Assembly: GCF_007922615.2 (NCBI RefSeq) | Contig: NZ_CP042301.2 | Span: forward strand, 3,766,001 to 3,830,000 | From: Nitratireductor mangrovi | Lineage (GTDB): Bacteria; Pseudomonadota; Alphaproteobacteria; Rhizobiales; Rhizobiaceae | Length of the DNA stretch: 64,000 nt | Direction of reading: 5' to 3' | Shown here: piece after piece, positions 45,775-53,774 of the stretch | Position numbering within the stretch: position 1 is the stretch's first letter | Layout of the letters: each line of letters starts with the position of its first letter | Notes under the pieces: model-generated | What the model saw: the letters and a program-made list of their open reading frames with translations, nothing else | Database searches by the model: none | What the model was told of the DNA's origin: nothing | Translations under genes and position numbers: made by a program

Positions 45775-46719
45775 ATGGACCCGTTGAGTGACCTCCTCGA
45801 CCTGATCGAACTGCGCGGTGCGCTTTATTTCCGCACCTCGTTCACGCCCCCCTGGTCGGTGGCTGTCCCGCCCCTGCGCCGGGCGGCCCGATTTCACCTC
45901 GCCGTCCAGGGCCGGTGCTGGGTCGCCGTCGGCGACAAGGCGACGGCACAGCTTGACCCCGGCGATCTCGTCATCATTCCCAACGGCGCCGGCCATGTCC
46001 TGAGCGACCGCGAGGGCGCTGAACCAGTCGCACTGGACAGCGTCGTGAAGAAGTCCGGCTTTTCTGGCGACGGCGTGCTGGTGTTCGGTGGCGACGATCC
46101 GGTGGCCCGGCCGACACAACTCGTCTGCGGCCATTTCACTTTCGCCGAGGAAACCCGTCATCCGCTGTTCGAAGCCCTGCCGGACATGCTGGTCGTCACG
46201 GCCGAGATGCGGGCTCAGAACAGCTGGCTCGACGACATCATGCGGCTGATTGCGCGGCGCATGTTCTCTGGCGCGCCCGGCAGCGCCGCCTCGGTCAAGC
46301 GCCTGTCCGAAGCGATGTTCGTCGAGGCGCTGAAAGCATGCGCGGGCCAGGCCGTCGCGCTCGAGGGTGTCGTCGGAGCGCTGACCGATCCGCGCATCTC
46401 GCGTTCGCTGGCGCTGATGCACCGTGCACCGGAGGCCGAATGGACCATCGAAAAGATCGCCGGCGAAATCGGCATGTCGCGCAGCCGCTTCGCCGAGCTC
46501 TTCAACGCCATGATGGGCTGCGCGCCGATGTCCTATCTCGCCGAACTGCGCCTGCAGAAAGCAATGTCGCTGCTGAAGCGCTCGCCCGAGCCGGTACAGC
46601 GCGTGGCTGCGATCGTCGGTTACCGTTCGCCGGCTGCCTTCGCGCGCGCCTTTGCCGAGCGTTACGGGCTGACGCCGAGCCAGGTCAGGCGCGACGGCGC
46701 CGCTATGCAGATCGTCTGA
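45775..46719 (+). CDS. AraC family regulator with cupin domain
   Basis: This 314-residue protein has an N-terminal cupin_6-type sensor (PLSDLLDLIELRGALYFRTSFTPPWSVAVP, GDLVIIPNGAGHVLSD) and a C-terminal pair of AraC HTH motifs (WTIEKIAGEIGMSRSRFAELFNAMMGCAPMSYLAELRLQKA and VQRVAAIVGYRSPAAFARAFAERYGLTPSQVRR). Such regulators often control a neighbouring oxidoreductase, here probably the amine oxidase upstream or the YHS protein downstream. The effector is unknown. Confidence 0.92.
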   Translation: MDPLSDLLDLIELRGALYFRTSFTPPWSVAVPPLRRAARFHLAVQGRCWVAVGDKATAQLDPGDLVIIPNGAGHVLSDREGAEPVALDSVVKKSGFSGDGVLVFGGDDPVARPTQLVCGHFTFAEETRHPLFEALPDMLVVTAEMRAQNSWLDDIMRLIARRMFSGAPGSAASVKRLSEAMFVEALKACAGQAVALEGVVGALTDPRISRSLALMHRAPEAEWTIEKIAGEIGMSRSRFAELFNAMMGCAPMSYLAELRLQKAMSLLKRSPEPVQRVAAIVGYRSPAAFARAFAERYGLTPSQVRRDGAAMQIV

Positions 46720-46830
46720 AAGATCGTGCGCGGATGCCGGATATCGGGCATAGAGATTGCTTGTCGTCCGTTCTTTGCTGGAAGTTGCGGTCGCGGCCTC
46801 GCCGCGTCCCAACAACCAAGGAGTATTCGC

Positions 46831-47313
46831 ATGTCCCTCAAGATTCTCGCCGGAGCGCTGGCGCTGTCGGCCCTCCTCGGCGCCGCGCCGGCTTTTGCCG
46901 CCGACGAACTCAATGTCGTGCCCGGCCTTTCGATCGCCGGTGCGCCGCTTGCCGTCCATGGCTACGATCCCGTCGCCTATTTCACCGAAGGCAAGCCCAT
47001 GCGCGGGTCCGACAGTCTCGTGCATGTCCATGACGGCGCGGCCTACCGCTTCGCCAATGCCGAGCATCTGGCAATGTTTGAGGCCGACCCGGCGAAATAC
47101 CTGCCGCAATATGGCGGTTTCTGCGCCTATGGCGTCTCGGTCGGCAAGAAATTCGACGGCGATCCCAACTTCTGGAAGGTCGCCGACGGCAGGCTCTACC
47201 TGAACCTCAACGAGGAGATCAGCGACACCTTCAACAAGGACGTCGCCGGCGCTATCGAAAAGGCCGACCGCAACTGGACCGACATTCGCGGCAAGGCGGC
47301 CGGGGAACTCTGA
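46831..47313 (+). CDS. Exported YHS domain protein
   Basis: This 160-residue protein starts at ATG 46831 behind AAGGAG. A signal peptide (MSLKILAGALALSALLGAAPAFA-A) leads to the YHS-like sequence VHGYDPVAYFTEGKPMRGSD, YRFANAEHLAMFEADPAKYLPQYGGFCAYGVSVGKKFDGDPNFWKV. The single cysteine and the Tyr/His pattern suggest metal or haem association, as in YHS proteins near copper or amine-oxidising systems, but the role is unproven. Confidence 0.88.
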   Translation: MSLKILAGALALSALLGAAPAFAADELNVVPGLSIAGAPLAVHGYDPVAYFTEGKPMRGSDSLVHVHDGAAYRFANAEHLAMFEADPAKYLPQYGGFCAYGVSVGKKFDGDPNFWKVADGRLYLNLNEEISDTFNKDVAGAIEKADRNWTDIRGKAAGEL

Positions 47314-47318
47314 CGCCA

Positions 47319-47351
47319 GGGCCGGCAGCCGTGCCACACGGCGGCCGGCCC
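47319..47351. terminator. Hairpin after the YHS gene
   Basis: A 14-bp stem with one mismatch (GGGCCGGCAGCCGT against ACGGCGGCCGGCCC) and a 5-base loop starts 5 bp after the YHS stop. No T tract follows (TCCC), so termination is plausible but not certain. Confidence 0.45.
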
Positions 47352-47378
47352 TCCCATCGCGTCCTCCAGCGCTTTTGC

Positions 47379-47407
47379 TTGACTCTTCTGCCGCTTTCCT
47401 GTCTATC
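47379..47407 (+). promoter_or_regulatory. Possible sigma-70 promoter of the ffh operon
   Basis: TTGACT (47379-47384) and TCTATC (47402-47407) are 17 bp apart, close to the alphaproteobacterial CTTGAC-N17-CTATAT pattern. If used, the ffh leader would be roughly 190 nt. The rest of this gap (47314-47608) shows no gene. Confidence 0.4.
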
Positions 47408-47608
47408 CGGCGCAAATTCCGCGACGAGTGACAACTCCGAGCAGCCGACCGGGACGAACGCCCACAAAGGGCGAACAGCGATCCCGGAGGTCAACACCCG
47501 GCAGCGCGATGCGCCCCCGGGTGCTTTTGGCTTTGGGCTCCGGTTTCACAACAGCCGCGGACGCATTACCTCTCTGGGCGGTAACGACCGGAGAAAGAAG
47601 GACGGACG

Positions 47609-49183
47609 ATGTTTGAATCGCTGCAGGAACGCCTTGGCTCGATCCTGAACGGCCTCACCGGCCGCGGCGCGCTGTCGGAGGCCGACGTCTCGGCTGCGCT
47701 GCGCGAGGTGCGCCGCGCGCTGATCGAGGCCGACGTGGCGCTCGAGGTCGTGCGCTCCTTCACCGACCGCGTGCGCGAGAAAGCCGTCGGCGCCGAGGTC
47801 CTGAAGTCGATCAAGCCCGGACAGATGGTGGTCAAGATCGTCCATGACGAGCTCGTCGCCACGCTCGGCTCCGAAGGCGAAACCATCGACCTCAACGCGC
47901 CGGCTCCCGTGGTCGTCATGATGGTCGGCCTGCAGGGCTCGGGCAAGACCACCACCACCGGCAAGATCGCCAAACGGCTCACCGAGCGCCAGGGCAAGAA
48001 GGTGCTGATGGCGTCGCTCGATACGCGCCGCCCGGCCGCGCAGGAGCAGTTGCGCCAGATCGGCGAGCAGGTGAGCGTCGCCACCCTGCCGGTCATCGCC
48101 GGCCAGTCGCCGGTCGACATCGCCAGGCGCGCCGTCCAGGCCGGCAAGCTCGGTGGCCACGACGTCGTCATCCTCGATACCGCCGGCCGCACCCATATCG
48201 ACGAGCCGCTGATGATCGAGATGGCCGACATCCGCAAGGTGTCGGACCCGCACGAGATCCTGCTGGTCGCCGATTCTCTCACCGGCCAGGACGCCGTCAA
48301 CCTCGCCCGCTCCTTCGACGAGCGCGTCGGGCTCACCGGGCTGGTGCTCACCCGCATGGATGGCGACGGCCGTGGCGGCGCGGCGCTTTCCATGCGCGCC
48401 GTCACCGGCAAGCCGGTCAAGCTGATCGGCACCGGCGAGAAGATGGACGCGCTGGAGGAGTTTCATCCCAAGCGCATCGCCGACCGCATCCTCGGCATGG
48501 GCGACATCGTCAGCCTCGTCGAGAAGGCTGCCGAGACCATCGACGCGGAAAAGGCCGCGGCGATGGCGAAGAAGATGCAGTCGGGCAAGTTCGACCTGAA
48601 CGATCTCGCCGACCAGCTGCGCCAGATGCAGAAGATGGGCGGAATGGGCGGCATCATGGGTTTGATGCCCGGCATGGGCAAGATGAAGGACCAGCTCGCT
48701 GCCGCCGGGCTCGACGACAAGATGTTCGGACGCCAGCTCGCCATCATCTCGTCGATGACGAAGAAGGAGCGGGCCAATCCCGATATCCTGAAGCACAGCC
48801 GCAAGAAACGCATCGCCGCCGGCTCCGGCACCAGCGCGGCCGACATCAACAAGCTTCTGAAGATGCACCGCCAGATGGCCGACATGATGAAGGCCATGGG
48901 CGGCAAGGGCAAAGGCGCCGGCATGATGCAGAAGATGATGGGCGGCATGGCCTCGAAGATGGGGCTTGGTGGCCTCGGAGGCATGGGCGGCATGCCCGAC
49001 CTGTCCAAGATGGACCCCAAGCAGATCGAGCAGCTGAAGAAGCAGGCAGAAGCTGCAGGTCTTGGCCAGGGCGGCGGTCTTCCCGGCCTGCCCGGTGGCG
49101 GTGGATTGCCGGGCATGCCGGGCGGCCCGCGATTGCCCGGCATAGGTGGCGGCGGCCTTCCGGGCTTGCCGAAGAAGAAATGA
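47609..49183 (+). CDS. ffh: Signal recognition particle protein Ffh
   Basis: This 524-residue GTPase targets nascent membrane proteins with SRP RNA. N domain at about 1-90; G domain with GLQGSGKTTTTGKIAKRL, DTRRPAAQEQL, VILDTAGRTHIDEPLM and LTRMDGDGRGGAALS; and a methionine-rich M domain (MQKMGGMGGIMGLMPGMGKMKDQ, then SRKKRIAAGSGTSAADINKLLKMHRQM for RNA binding). The C-terminus is an extended Gly/Pro/Met-rich tail (LPGLPGGGGLPGMPGG). The stop overlaps the next start by ATGA. Confidence 0.97.
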   Translation: MFESLQERLGSILNGLTGRGALSEADVSAALREVRRALIEADVALEVVRSFTDRVREKAVGAEVLKSIKPGQMVVKIVHDELVATLGSEGETIDLNAPAPVVVMMVGLQGSGKTTTTGKIAKRLTERQGKKVLMASLDTRRPAAQEQLRQIGEQVSVATLPVIAGQSPVDIARRAVQAGKLGGHDVVILDTAGRTHIDEPLMIEMADIRKVSDPHEILLVADSLTGQDAVNLARSFDERVGLTGLVLTRMDGDGRGGAALSMRAVTGKPVKLIGTGEKMDALEEFHPKRIADRILGMGDIVSLVEKAAETIDAEKAAAMAKKMQSGKFDLNDLADQLRQMQKMGGMGGIMGLMPGMGKMKDQLAAAGLDDKMFGRQLAIISSMTKKERANPDILKHSRKKRIAAGSGTSAADINKLLKMHRQMADMMKAMGGKGKGAGMMQKMMGGMASKMGLGGLGGMGGMPDLSKMDPKQIEQLKKQAEAAGLGQGGGLPGLPGGGGLPGMPGGPRLPGIGGGGLPGLPKKK

Positions 49184-49542
49184 GCGGGGGAGCGCCAGTG
49201 ACCACGATGTCCGATGCCGAGAAGGCGCGCGCGATCCTCGCCGGCTATCGCGCCTCGATAGACAACATCGACGCCGCTCTGATCCACATGCTGGCCGAGC
49301 GGTTCCGCTGCACCAAGGCGGTCGGCGTGCTCAAGGCCGAGCACGGCCTGCCGCCCGCCGACGCGACGCGCGAGGCCGAGCAGATCGCCCGCCTGCGCCA
49401 GCTTGCCCGCGACGCCCAGCTCGACCCCGATTTCGCGGAGAAGTTTCTGAACTTCATCGTGCGCGAAGTGATCCGCCACCATGAAATGATTGCCCGGGAA
49501 GGCGGCACAAACGCCGCCCCCGGCATCGAGAATGCCGGCTGA
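49180..49542 (+). CDS. Chorismate mutase (AroQ class)
   Basis: This 120-residue enzyme rearranges chorismate to prephenate for Phe/Tyr synthesis. The AroQ helices are visible: LAGYRASIDNIDAALIHMLAERFRCTKAVGVLKAEHGLPPADATREAEQIARLRQLA, with the conserved Arg, Lys and Glu of the active site, and FAEKFLNFIVREVIRHHE. It is a monofunctional AroQ, coupled to ffh by ATGA overlap; the ffh-chorismate mutase-rpsP order is typical of Rhizobiales. Confidence 0.93.
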   Translation: MSGGAPVTTMSDAEKARAILAGYRASIDNIDAALIHMLAERFRCTKAVGVLKAEHGLPPADATREAEQIARLRQLARDAQLDPDFAEKFLNFIVREVIRHHEMIAREGGTNAAPGIENAG

Positions 49543-49582
49543 TGCCGGCCGCACCCATCAGTGAGACATCAGGAGAAATGAA

Positions 49583-50035
49583 ATGGCACTGAAGATCAGA
49601 CTGGCCCGCGCGGGCTCCAAGAAGCGCCCCTATTATCATGTCGTGATCGCCGACGTGCGCAGCCCGCGCGACGGCCGCTTCATCGAACAGGTCGGTTCGT
49701 GGAACCCGACCCTGCCCAGGGACGGCGACCGCGTGAAGCTCAACGAGGAGCGCATCAAGCACTGGCTCGACAACGGCGCCCAGCCGACCGACCGCGTGCT
49801 GCGTTTCCTCGACGCCGCCGGCCTCGCCAAGCGTCCCGCCCGCAACAACCCGCAAAAGGCCGAGCCGGGCAAGAAGGCGCAGGAGCGCCTGGCCCTGATC
49901 AAGCAGGCCGAGGAAGAACTGGCCGCCAAGCTGGCCGAGGAAAAGGCCGCGGTCGAGGAGGCTGCCGCTGCGCCGGCCGAGGAAGCGCCTGCCGAAGAGC
50001 CGGCAGCGGAAAACAAGGAAGAGACGACGTCCTGA
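49583..50035 (+). CDS. rpsP: 30S ribosomal protein S16
   Basis: This 150-residue protein starts with [41 protein letters not shown] and has [24 protein letters not shown], the S16 core in the first 85 or so residues. The C-terminal 60 residues are an Ala/Glu/Lys-rich extension, longer than in gamma-proteobacteria but usual in alphaproteobacteria. AGGAG precedes the start. A strong terminator follows, so the rimM-trmD-rplS genes that commonly come next are not here. Confidence 0.97.
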   Translation: MALKIRLARAGSKKRPYYHVVIADVRSPRDGRFIEQVGSWNPTLPRDGDRVKLNEERIKHWLDNGAQPTDRVLRFLDAAGLAKRPARNNPQKAEPGKKAQERLALIKQAEEELAAKLAEEKAAVEEAAAAPAEEAPAEEPAAENKEETTS

Positions 50036-50060
50036 TCGTTTCGGACGTTTCCGGGCATCT

Positions 50061-50093
50061 CGAACGGCGGGCATGGGCCCGCCGTTCGCATTT
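50061..50093 (+). terminator. Intrinsic terminator after rpsP
   Basis: CGAACGGCGGGC-ATGG-GCCCGCCGTTCG is a perfect 12-bp stem followed by CATTTTG. It lies 25 bp after the rpsP stop and closes the ffh operon. Confidence 0.85.
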
Positions 50094-50199
50094 TGCGCCG
50101 TCCGGCTGAAGAATCCTCTGGACCCGCGCCGCATCGTTGAGGCAATCTGGTAGGACCAGATTGCCGGCACATGCGCCGGCCTTCCCGAGGGAGGAATTC

Positions 50200-51387
50200 A
50201 TGAACGTCCAGCCGGCCGCCGCGACGGGCGCCGTCACGCCATTCGATCAGGCGCGCCTTGATGCTCTGATGGAGGAAGCGGGCATCGACGTCTTGCTCGC
50301 GACATCGAAGCACAACGTCCAGTACCTGCTCGGCGGCTATCGCTACATCTTCTTCCACGCCATGGAGGCGATTGGCCACAGCCGCTACCTGCCGGTTGTC
50401 GTCTACCAAAAGGGCCGCCCCGGCAACGCCGCCTATGTCGGCAACCGCATGGAGGGCATGGAGCAGCAGGTCAACCCGTTCTGGACGCCGAAGGTGCGCA
50501 CGACCTGCTGGGGAACGGTCGACGCGGCGGCGGAAGCGATCGATCACGTTAAGGCGCTGGGCCAGGCCGGCGCCCGCATCGGCATCGAGCCGCCCTTCCT
50601 GCCGTCCGATGCCGCCGATGCATTGCGTTCTGGCCTCGAGGGCGCGCGTTTCGTCGACGCCACCTCGGTTCTGGAGCGCCTTCGTGCGATCAAGACCCCG
50701 GCCGAGCTCGACAGGCTGCGCAAGGCGTCGGAGCTCATCACCGATTCCATGCAGGCGGTTTTTGCCGGCCACGGCGAGGGGGCCAGCAAGGCCGAACTGG
50801 TCGACGCGCTGCGCCGCGAGGAGACCGAACGTGGCCTGCAGTTCGAATATTGCCTGATCACCGTCGGCGCGAGCCACAATCGCGCCGTCTCACCGCAAAC
50901 CTGGCGAAAGGGTGAAGTGCTCTCCCTCGATTCCGGCGGCAACTATCACGGCTATATCGGTGACCTGTGTCGCATGGGCGTGCTCGGCGAGCCCGATTCC
51001 GAACTTCGCGACCTGCTCGAAGAGGTCGAGACGGTGCAGCAGGCGGCGTTCTCGAAGATTCGCGCCGGCGCCACTGGCGCCGACATGATCGCGCACGCCG
51101 ACGGCGTTCTGAAATCCCTGCCCAACGCCGCCTGCAACGACTTCTTCGCTCATGGCATGGGGCTTATCAGCCACGAGGCGCCGTTCCTGATGACCAACCA
51201 TCCGGTGGCCTATGAAGGCGTGGACGCCGACAGGCCGCTTGAAGCCAACATGGTGATCTCGGTCGAGACGACCATGCTGCACCCGTCGCGCGGCTTCATC
51301 AAGCTGGAGGACACGGTGGCCGTGACCGAAGACGGTTTCGAACTGATCGGCGATCGCGGCCGCGGCTGGAACCGCGGCCGGGACTGA
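50200..51387 (+). CDS. M24 family Xaa-Pro peptidase-like protein
   Basis: This 395-residue protein has the creatinase-type N-terminal domain (DQARLDALMEEAGIDVLLATSKHNVQYLLGGYRY) and the pita-bread metallopeptidase domain with all five metal ligands: VLSLDSGGNYHGYIGDLCRMG (two Asp), FFAHGMGLISHEAPF (His), VISVETTML (Glu) and IKLEDTVAVTEDGFE (Glu). It starts at ATG 50200 behind GAGGGAGGAATTC. Aminopeptidase P-like or creatinase-like activity is possible; substrate is unknown. Confidence 0.92.
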   Translation: MNVQPAAATGAVTPFDQARLDALMEEAGIDVLLATSKHNVQYLLGGYRYIFFHAMEAIGHSRYLPVVVYQKGRPGNAAYVGNRMEGMEQQVNPFWTPKVRTTCWGTVDAAAEAIDHVKALGQAGARIGIEPPFLPSDAADALRSGLEGARFVDATSVLERLRAIKTPAELDRLRKASELITDSMQAVFAGHGEGASKAELVDALRREETERGLQFEYCLITVGASHNRAVSPQTWRKGEVLSLDSGGNYHGYIGDLCRMGVLGEPDSELRDLLEEVETVQQAAFSKIRAGATGADMIAHADGVLKSLPNAACNDFFAHGMGLISHEAPFLMTNHPVAYEGVDADRPLEANMVISVETTMLHPSRGFIKLEDTVAVTEDGFELIGDRGRGWNRGRD

Positions 51388-51422
51388 CCTTCTGGGAAAG
51401 GACCCGCCATCCGGAGGCCTGA

Positions 51423-52457
51423 TCAGGCCGCCTGCTTCTTGGGCGTGATCAGTCCGCGCGCGATCAGGAGTTCCGCGATCTGCACCGCGTTGAGAGCCGC
51501 GCCCTTGCGCAGATTGTCGGCAACGACCCACATGCTGAGGCCGTTTTCGATCGTCACATCCTCGCGGATGCGTGAAATGTAGGTCGCGTCCTCGCCCGCC
51601 GATTCCAGCGGGGTGACGTAGCCGCCATCCTCGTGCTTGTCGACGACCAGGCAGCCCGGCGCCTCGCGCAGGATCTCGCGCGCCTCTTCGGCCGTGATCG
51701 GCCTTTCGAACTCGACATTCACCGCCTCGGAATGGCCGATGAAGACCGGCACGCGCACGCAGGTTGCGGTCAGCTTGATCTTGGGATCGACCATCTTCTT
51801 GATCTCGGCCACCATCTTCCACTCTTCCTTGGTGGAGCCGTCCTCCATGAAGACGTCGCAGTGCGGGATGACGTTGAAGGCGATGCGCTTGGTAAACTTC
51901 TTCGCCTCGACCGGGTCGGCCACAAAGACCGCGCGCGTCTGCTCGAAAAGTTCGTCCATGCCTTCCTTGCCGGCGCCGGACACCGACTGGTAGGTGGCGA
52001 CGACGACGCGCTTGATCCCGGCCGCATCATGTAGCGGCTTCAGCGCCACCACGAGCTGGGCGGTCGAGCAATTGGGGTTGGCGATGATGTTCTTCTTCGT
52101 AAAGCCGTCGACCGCATTGGGATTCACTTCCGGCACGATCAGCGGCACCTCGGCGTCGTAGCGCCATGCCGAGGAATTGTCGATGACGACGCAGCCCTGC
52201 CTGCCGATGCGCGGCGAAAACTCCTTCGACACGTTGCCGCCAGCCGACATCAGGCAGATGTCGGTATCGGAGAAGTCGTAATTGTCGAGCGCCTTCACCT
52301 TCAGCGTCCGGTCGCCATAGGAAACCTCGGTACCCACCGAGCGCCGCGACGCCAGCGGCACGATCTCGTCGGCCGGAAAGCCGCGCTCCTCGAGAATGTT
52401 GAGCATTTCGCGGCCGACATTCCCGGTAGCGCCGGCGACTGCAATCTTGAAACCCAT
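51423..52457 (-). CDS. asd: Aspartate-semialdehyde dehydrogenase
   Basis: This 344-residue enzyme reduces aspartyl phosphate to the semialdehyde for Lys, Met, Thr and diaminopimelate synthesis. Features are FKIAVAGATGNVGREMLNILEERG (NADP fold), the catalytic Cys in NIIANPNCSTAQLVVALKPLHDAAG, VVATYQSVSGAGKEGMDEL and VRVPVFIGHSEAVNVEFE. ATG 52457 is preceded by GGAGACAATCGAA, which decides against a longer open frame reaching 52607. It lies in the same general neighbourhood as leuB and leuD, as in many Rhizobiales. Confidence 0.97.
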   Translation of the reverse strand: MGFKIAVAGATGNVGREMLNILEERGFPADEIVPLASRRSVGTEVSYGDRTLKVKALDNYDFSDTDICLMSAGGNVSKEFSPRIGRQGCVVIDNSSAWRYDAEVPLIVPEVNPNAVDGFTKKNIIANPNCSTAQLVVALKPLHDAAGIKRVVVATYQSVSGAGKEGMDELFEQTRAVFVADPVEAKKFTKRIAFNVIPHCDVFMEDGSTKEEWKMVAEIKKMVDPKIKLTATCVRVPVFIGHSEAVNVEFERPITAEEAREILREAPGCLVVDKHEDGGYVTPLESAGEDATYISRIREDVTIENGLSMWVVADNLRKGAALNAVQIAELLIARGLITPKKQAA

Positions 52458-52829
52458 TTCGATTGTCTCCTGTGCCTCCCCGTCCTTTTCAGGAACCCGC
52501 CGGCCACCGCGGGCGCTTCCCCGGCCAGACCCGGGGAGGGCGGAAAGGCCGAGAAAGGTCAGACCGTCGTCGCGGTCGTTTTGGCCCGGGTTTTCGAGGT
52601 GAAGCACAGAGCGCGCAAGGAGATGACGCCGGTGGCGACACCGGCCTCAGACATCTGTCGGGCTGCCGAAACAGGGCTGCTCATGACGTGCTCCGCAAAA
52701 CGCATCGCTTCTACCCGTTCTGCCCGCAGAGTCAATCGCACGTGCGGCGGCGATCACCCTCAATTCATTTGACGGTAGGCGGTGGCGGCCTAGGTTCCAC
52801 GCGGGCGGAACCTGAAAGGAGACAAGCAC
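52458..52829. other. 372-bp intergenic region upstream of asd
   Basis: This contains the promoter regions of asd (leftward) and of the DUF6152 gene (rightward). The only coding candidate is a 41-codon leftward frame at 52559-52684. No repeat or riboswitch-like structure was recognised. Confidence 0.5.
52559..52684 (-). CDS. Possible 41-residue small protein or leader upstream of asd
   Basis: The frame starts at ATG 52684, preceded six bases upstream by GGAG, and reads MSSPVSAARQMSEAGVATGV and onward to TGA at 52559, 102 bp before asd. Third-position GC is about 75 percent, lower than the neighbours but not random-looking. There is no known motif and no run of regulatory codons typical of an attenuator. 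It may be a small protein, a leader or chance. Confidence 0.3.
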   Translation of the reverse strand: MSSPVSAARQMSEAGVATGVISLRALCFTSKTRAKTTATTV

Positions 52830-53219
52830 ATGCGTTCCATCTCCCGCAGGCTGATCATCGCGGCTGGCGCTGCTGGCGCTTTCGCCCTGGCTGCCGGCTA
52901 TCCGGCGCTCGCCCATCATGGCTGGTCGTGGACCGAGGACGGCTTCTTCCAGCTCGAAGGCGTCATTGCCGGCGTCTATGTCGGCAATCCGCACGCCACG
53001 CTTGATGTCGATGTCGAAGGCGAGATCTGGCGGGTCGAACTGGCGCCGCCGTCGCGCACCATCGCGGCCGGCTTCACCGAGGATGTCGCCAGGGCGGGCG
53101 ACGAGGTGACCGCGATCGGCAACCGCTCGCTCGACTCCAACGAGAGGCGCATGAAGGCGGTCCGCATCATCGTCAACGGCCAGACCTACGACGTCTACCC
53201 GAACCGCGCGCCGTCCTGA
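52830..53219 (+). CDS. Exported DUF6152 family protein
   Basis: This 129-residue protein has a signal peptide with a Tat-like SRR (MRSISRRLIIAAGAAGAFALAAGYPALA) and a mature beta-rich domain beginning HHGWSWTEDGFFQLEG, then YVGNPHATLDVDVEGEIWRVELAPPSRT and MKAVRIIVNGQTYDVYP. The HHGW start and the OB-like pattern are typical of DUF6152. Function is unknown; the two N-terminal His could bind a metal. ATG follows AAAGGAGACAAGCAC. It is paired with a membrane protein gene 12 bp downstream. Confidence 0.85.
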   Translation: MRSISRRLIIAAGAAGAFALAAGYPALAHHGWSWTEDGFFQLEGVIAGVYVGNPHATLDVDVEGEIWRVELAPPSRTIAAGFTEDVARAGDEVTAIGNRSLDSNERRMKAVRIIVNGQTYDVYPNRAPS

Positions 53220-53231
53220 GCTGACGCCCCC

Positions 53232-53699
53232 TTGGATCTCCTGATCTGGATCGAGGGATTGCCGCCGGTGGCCGCGCTCAAGCGGTCTTTCGTCGCTTAT
53301 CCGCTGGTCAACGCAACGCACATCCTGTCGATAGGCGTCCTGATCACCACCGTGGCGCTGATGGACCTGCGCCTGCTCGGTTTCCTGCGCGAATTCGACA
53401 CGAAGGATTTCGTGCGCCGGCTGCACGGTTTCGCACTCGCCGGCTTTGCAGGCGCGGCGGCGACCGGCCTTGCCATGTTCACCATCCGCGCCAGCGAATA
53501 TGTGGCCAACCCCGCCTTTCTGCTCAAGCTGGTCGTGATCCTCGCCGCCGGGCTGAACATGCTGCTGCTCCGACGGCAGCTCGCCTCGTCCCGGTCGGCG
53601 TACAGCAACCCCGGCGCGACCGTCCGCGCACAGGCCGCACTGTCGCTCATGCTCTGGCTCGGCGTCCTGATTTGCGGCCGGTTCATCGGCTTTCTCTGA
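53232..53699 (+). CDS. Four-helix membrane protein (DUF6644-like)
   Basis: This 155-residue protein has about four hydrophobic segments (VNATHILSIGVLITTVALMDL, LAGFAGAAATGLAMFTI, AFLLKLVVILAAGLNML, LSLMLWLGVLICGRFIGFL) and conserved-looking His residues near helix ends (NATHILS, RLHGFAL). It resembles DUF6644 or cytochrome b561-like small membrane proteins. The start is TTG 53232, 12 bp after the DUF6152 stop, suggesting a two-gene unit; a partnership in an envelope redox or metal system is speculative. Confidence 0.78.
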   Translation: MDLLIWIEGLPPVAALKRSFVAYPLVNATHILSIGVLITTVALMDLRLLGFLREFDTKDFVRRLHGFALAGFAGAAATGLAMFTIRASEYVANPAFLLKLVVILAAGLNMLLLRRQLASSRSAYSNPGATVRAQAALSLMLWLGVLICGRFIGFL

Positions 53700-53774
53700 T
53701 CAGGCGGTCCAAAAACCGTTCAAACGTGCACGATCCCGGCTAAGGTGGCGTGGCAAGACAGACGGGAGGGACGC

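Noticed and set aside
47331..47648. Plus-strand 105-codon frame upstream of ffh
   Set aside because: It runs into the ffh coding region in another frame and lacks a ribosome site.
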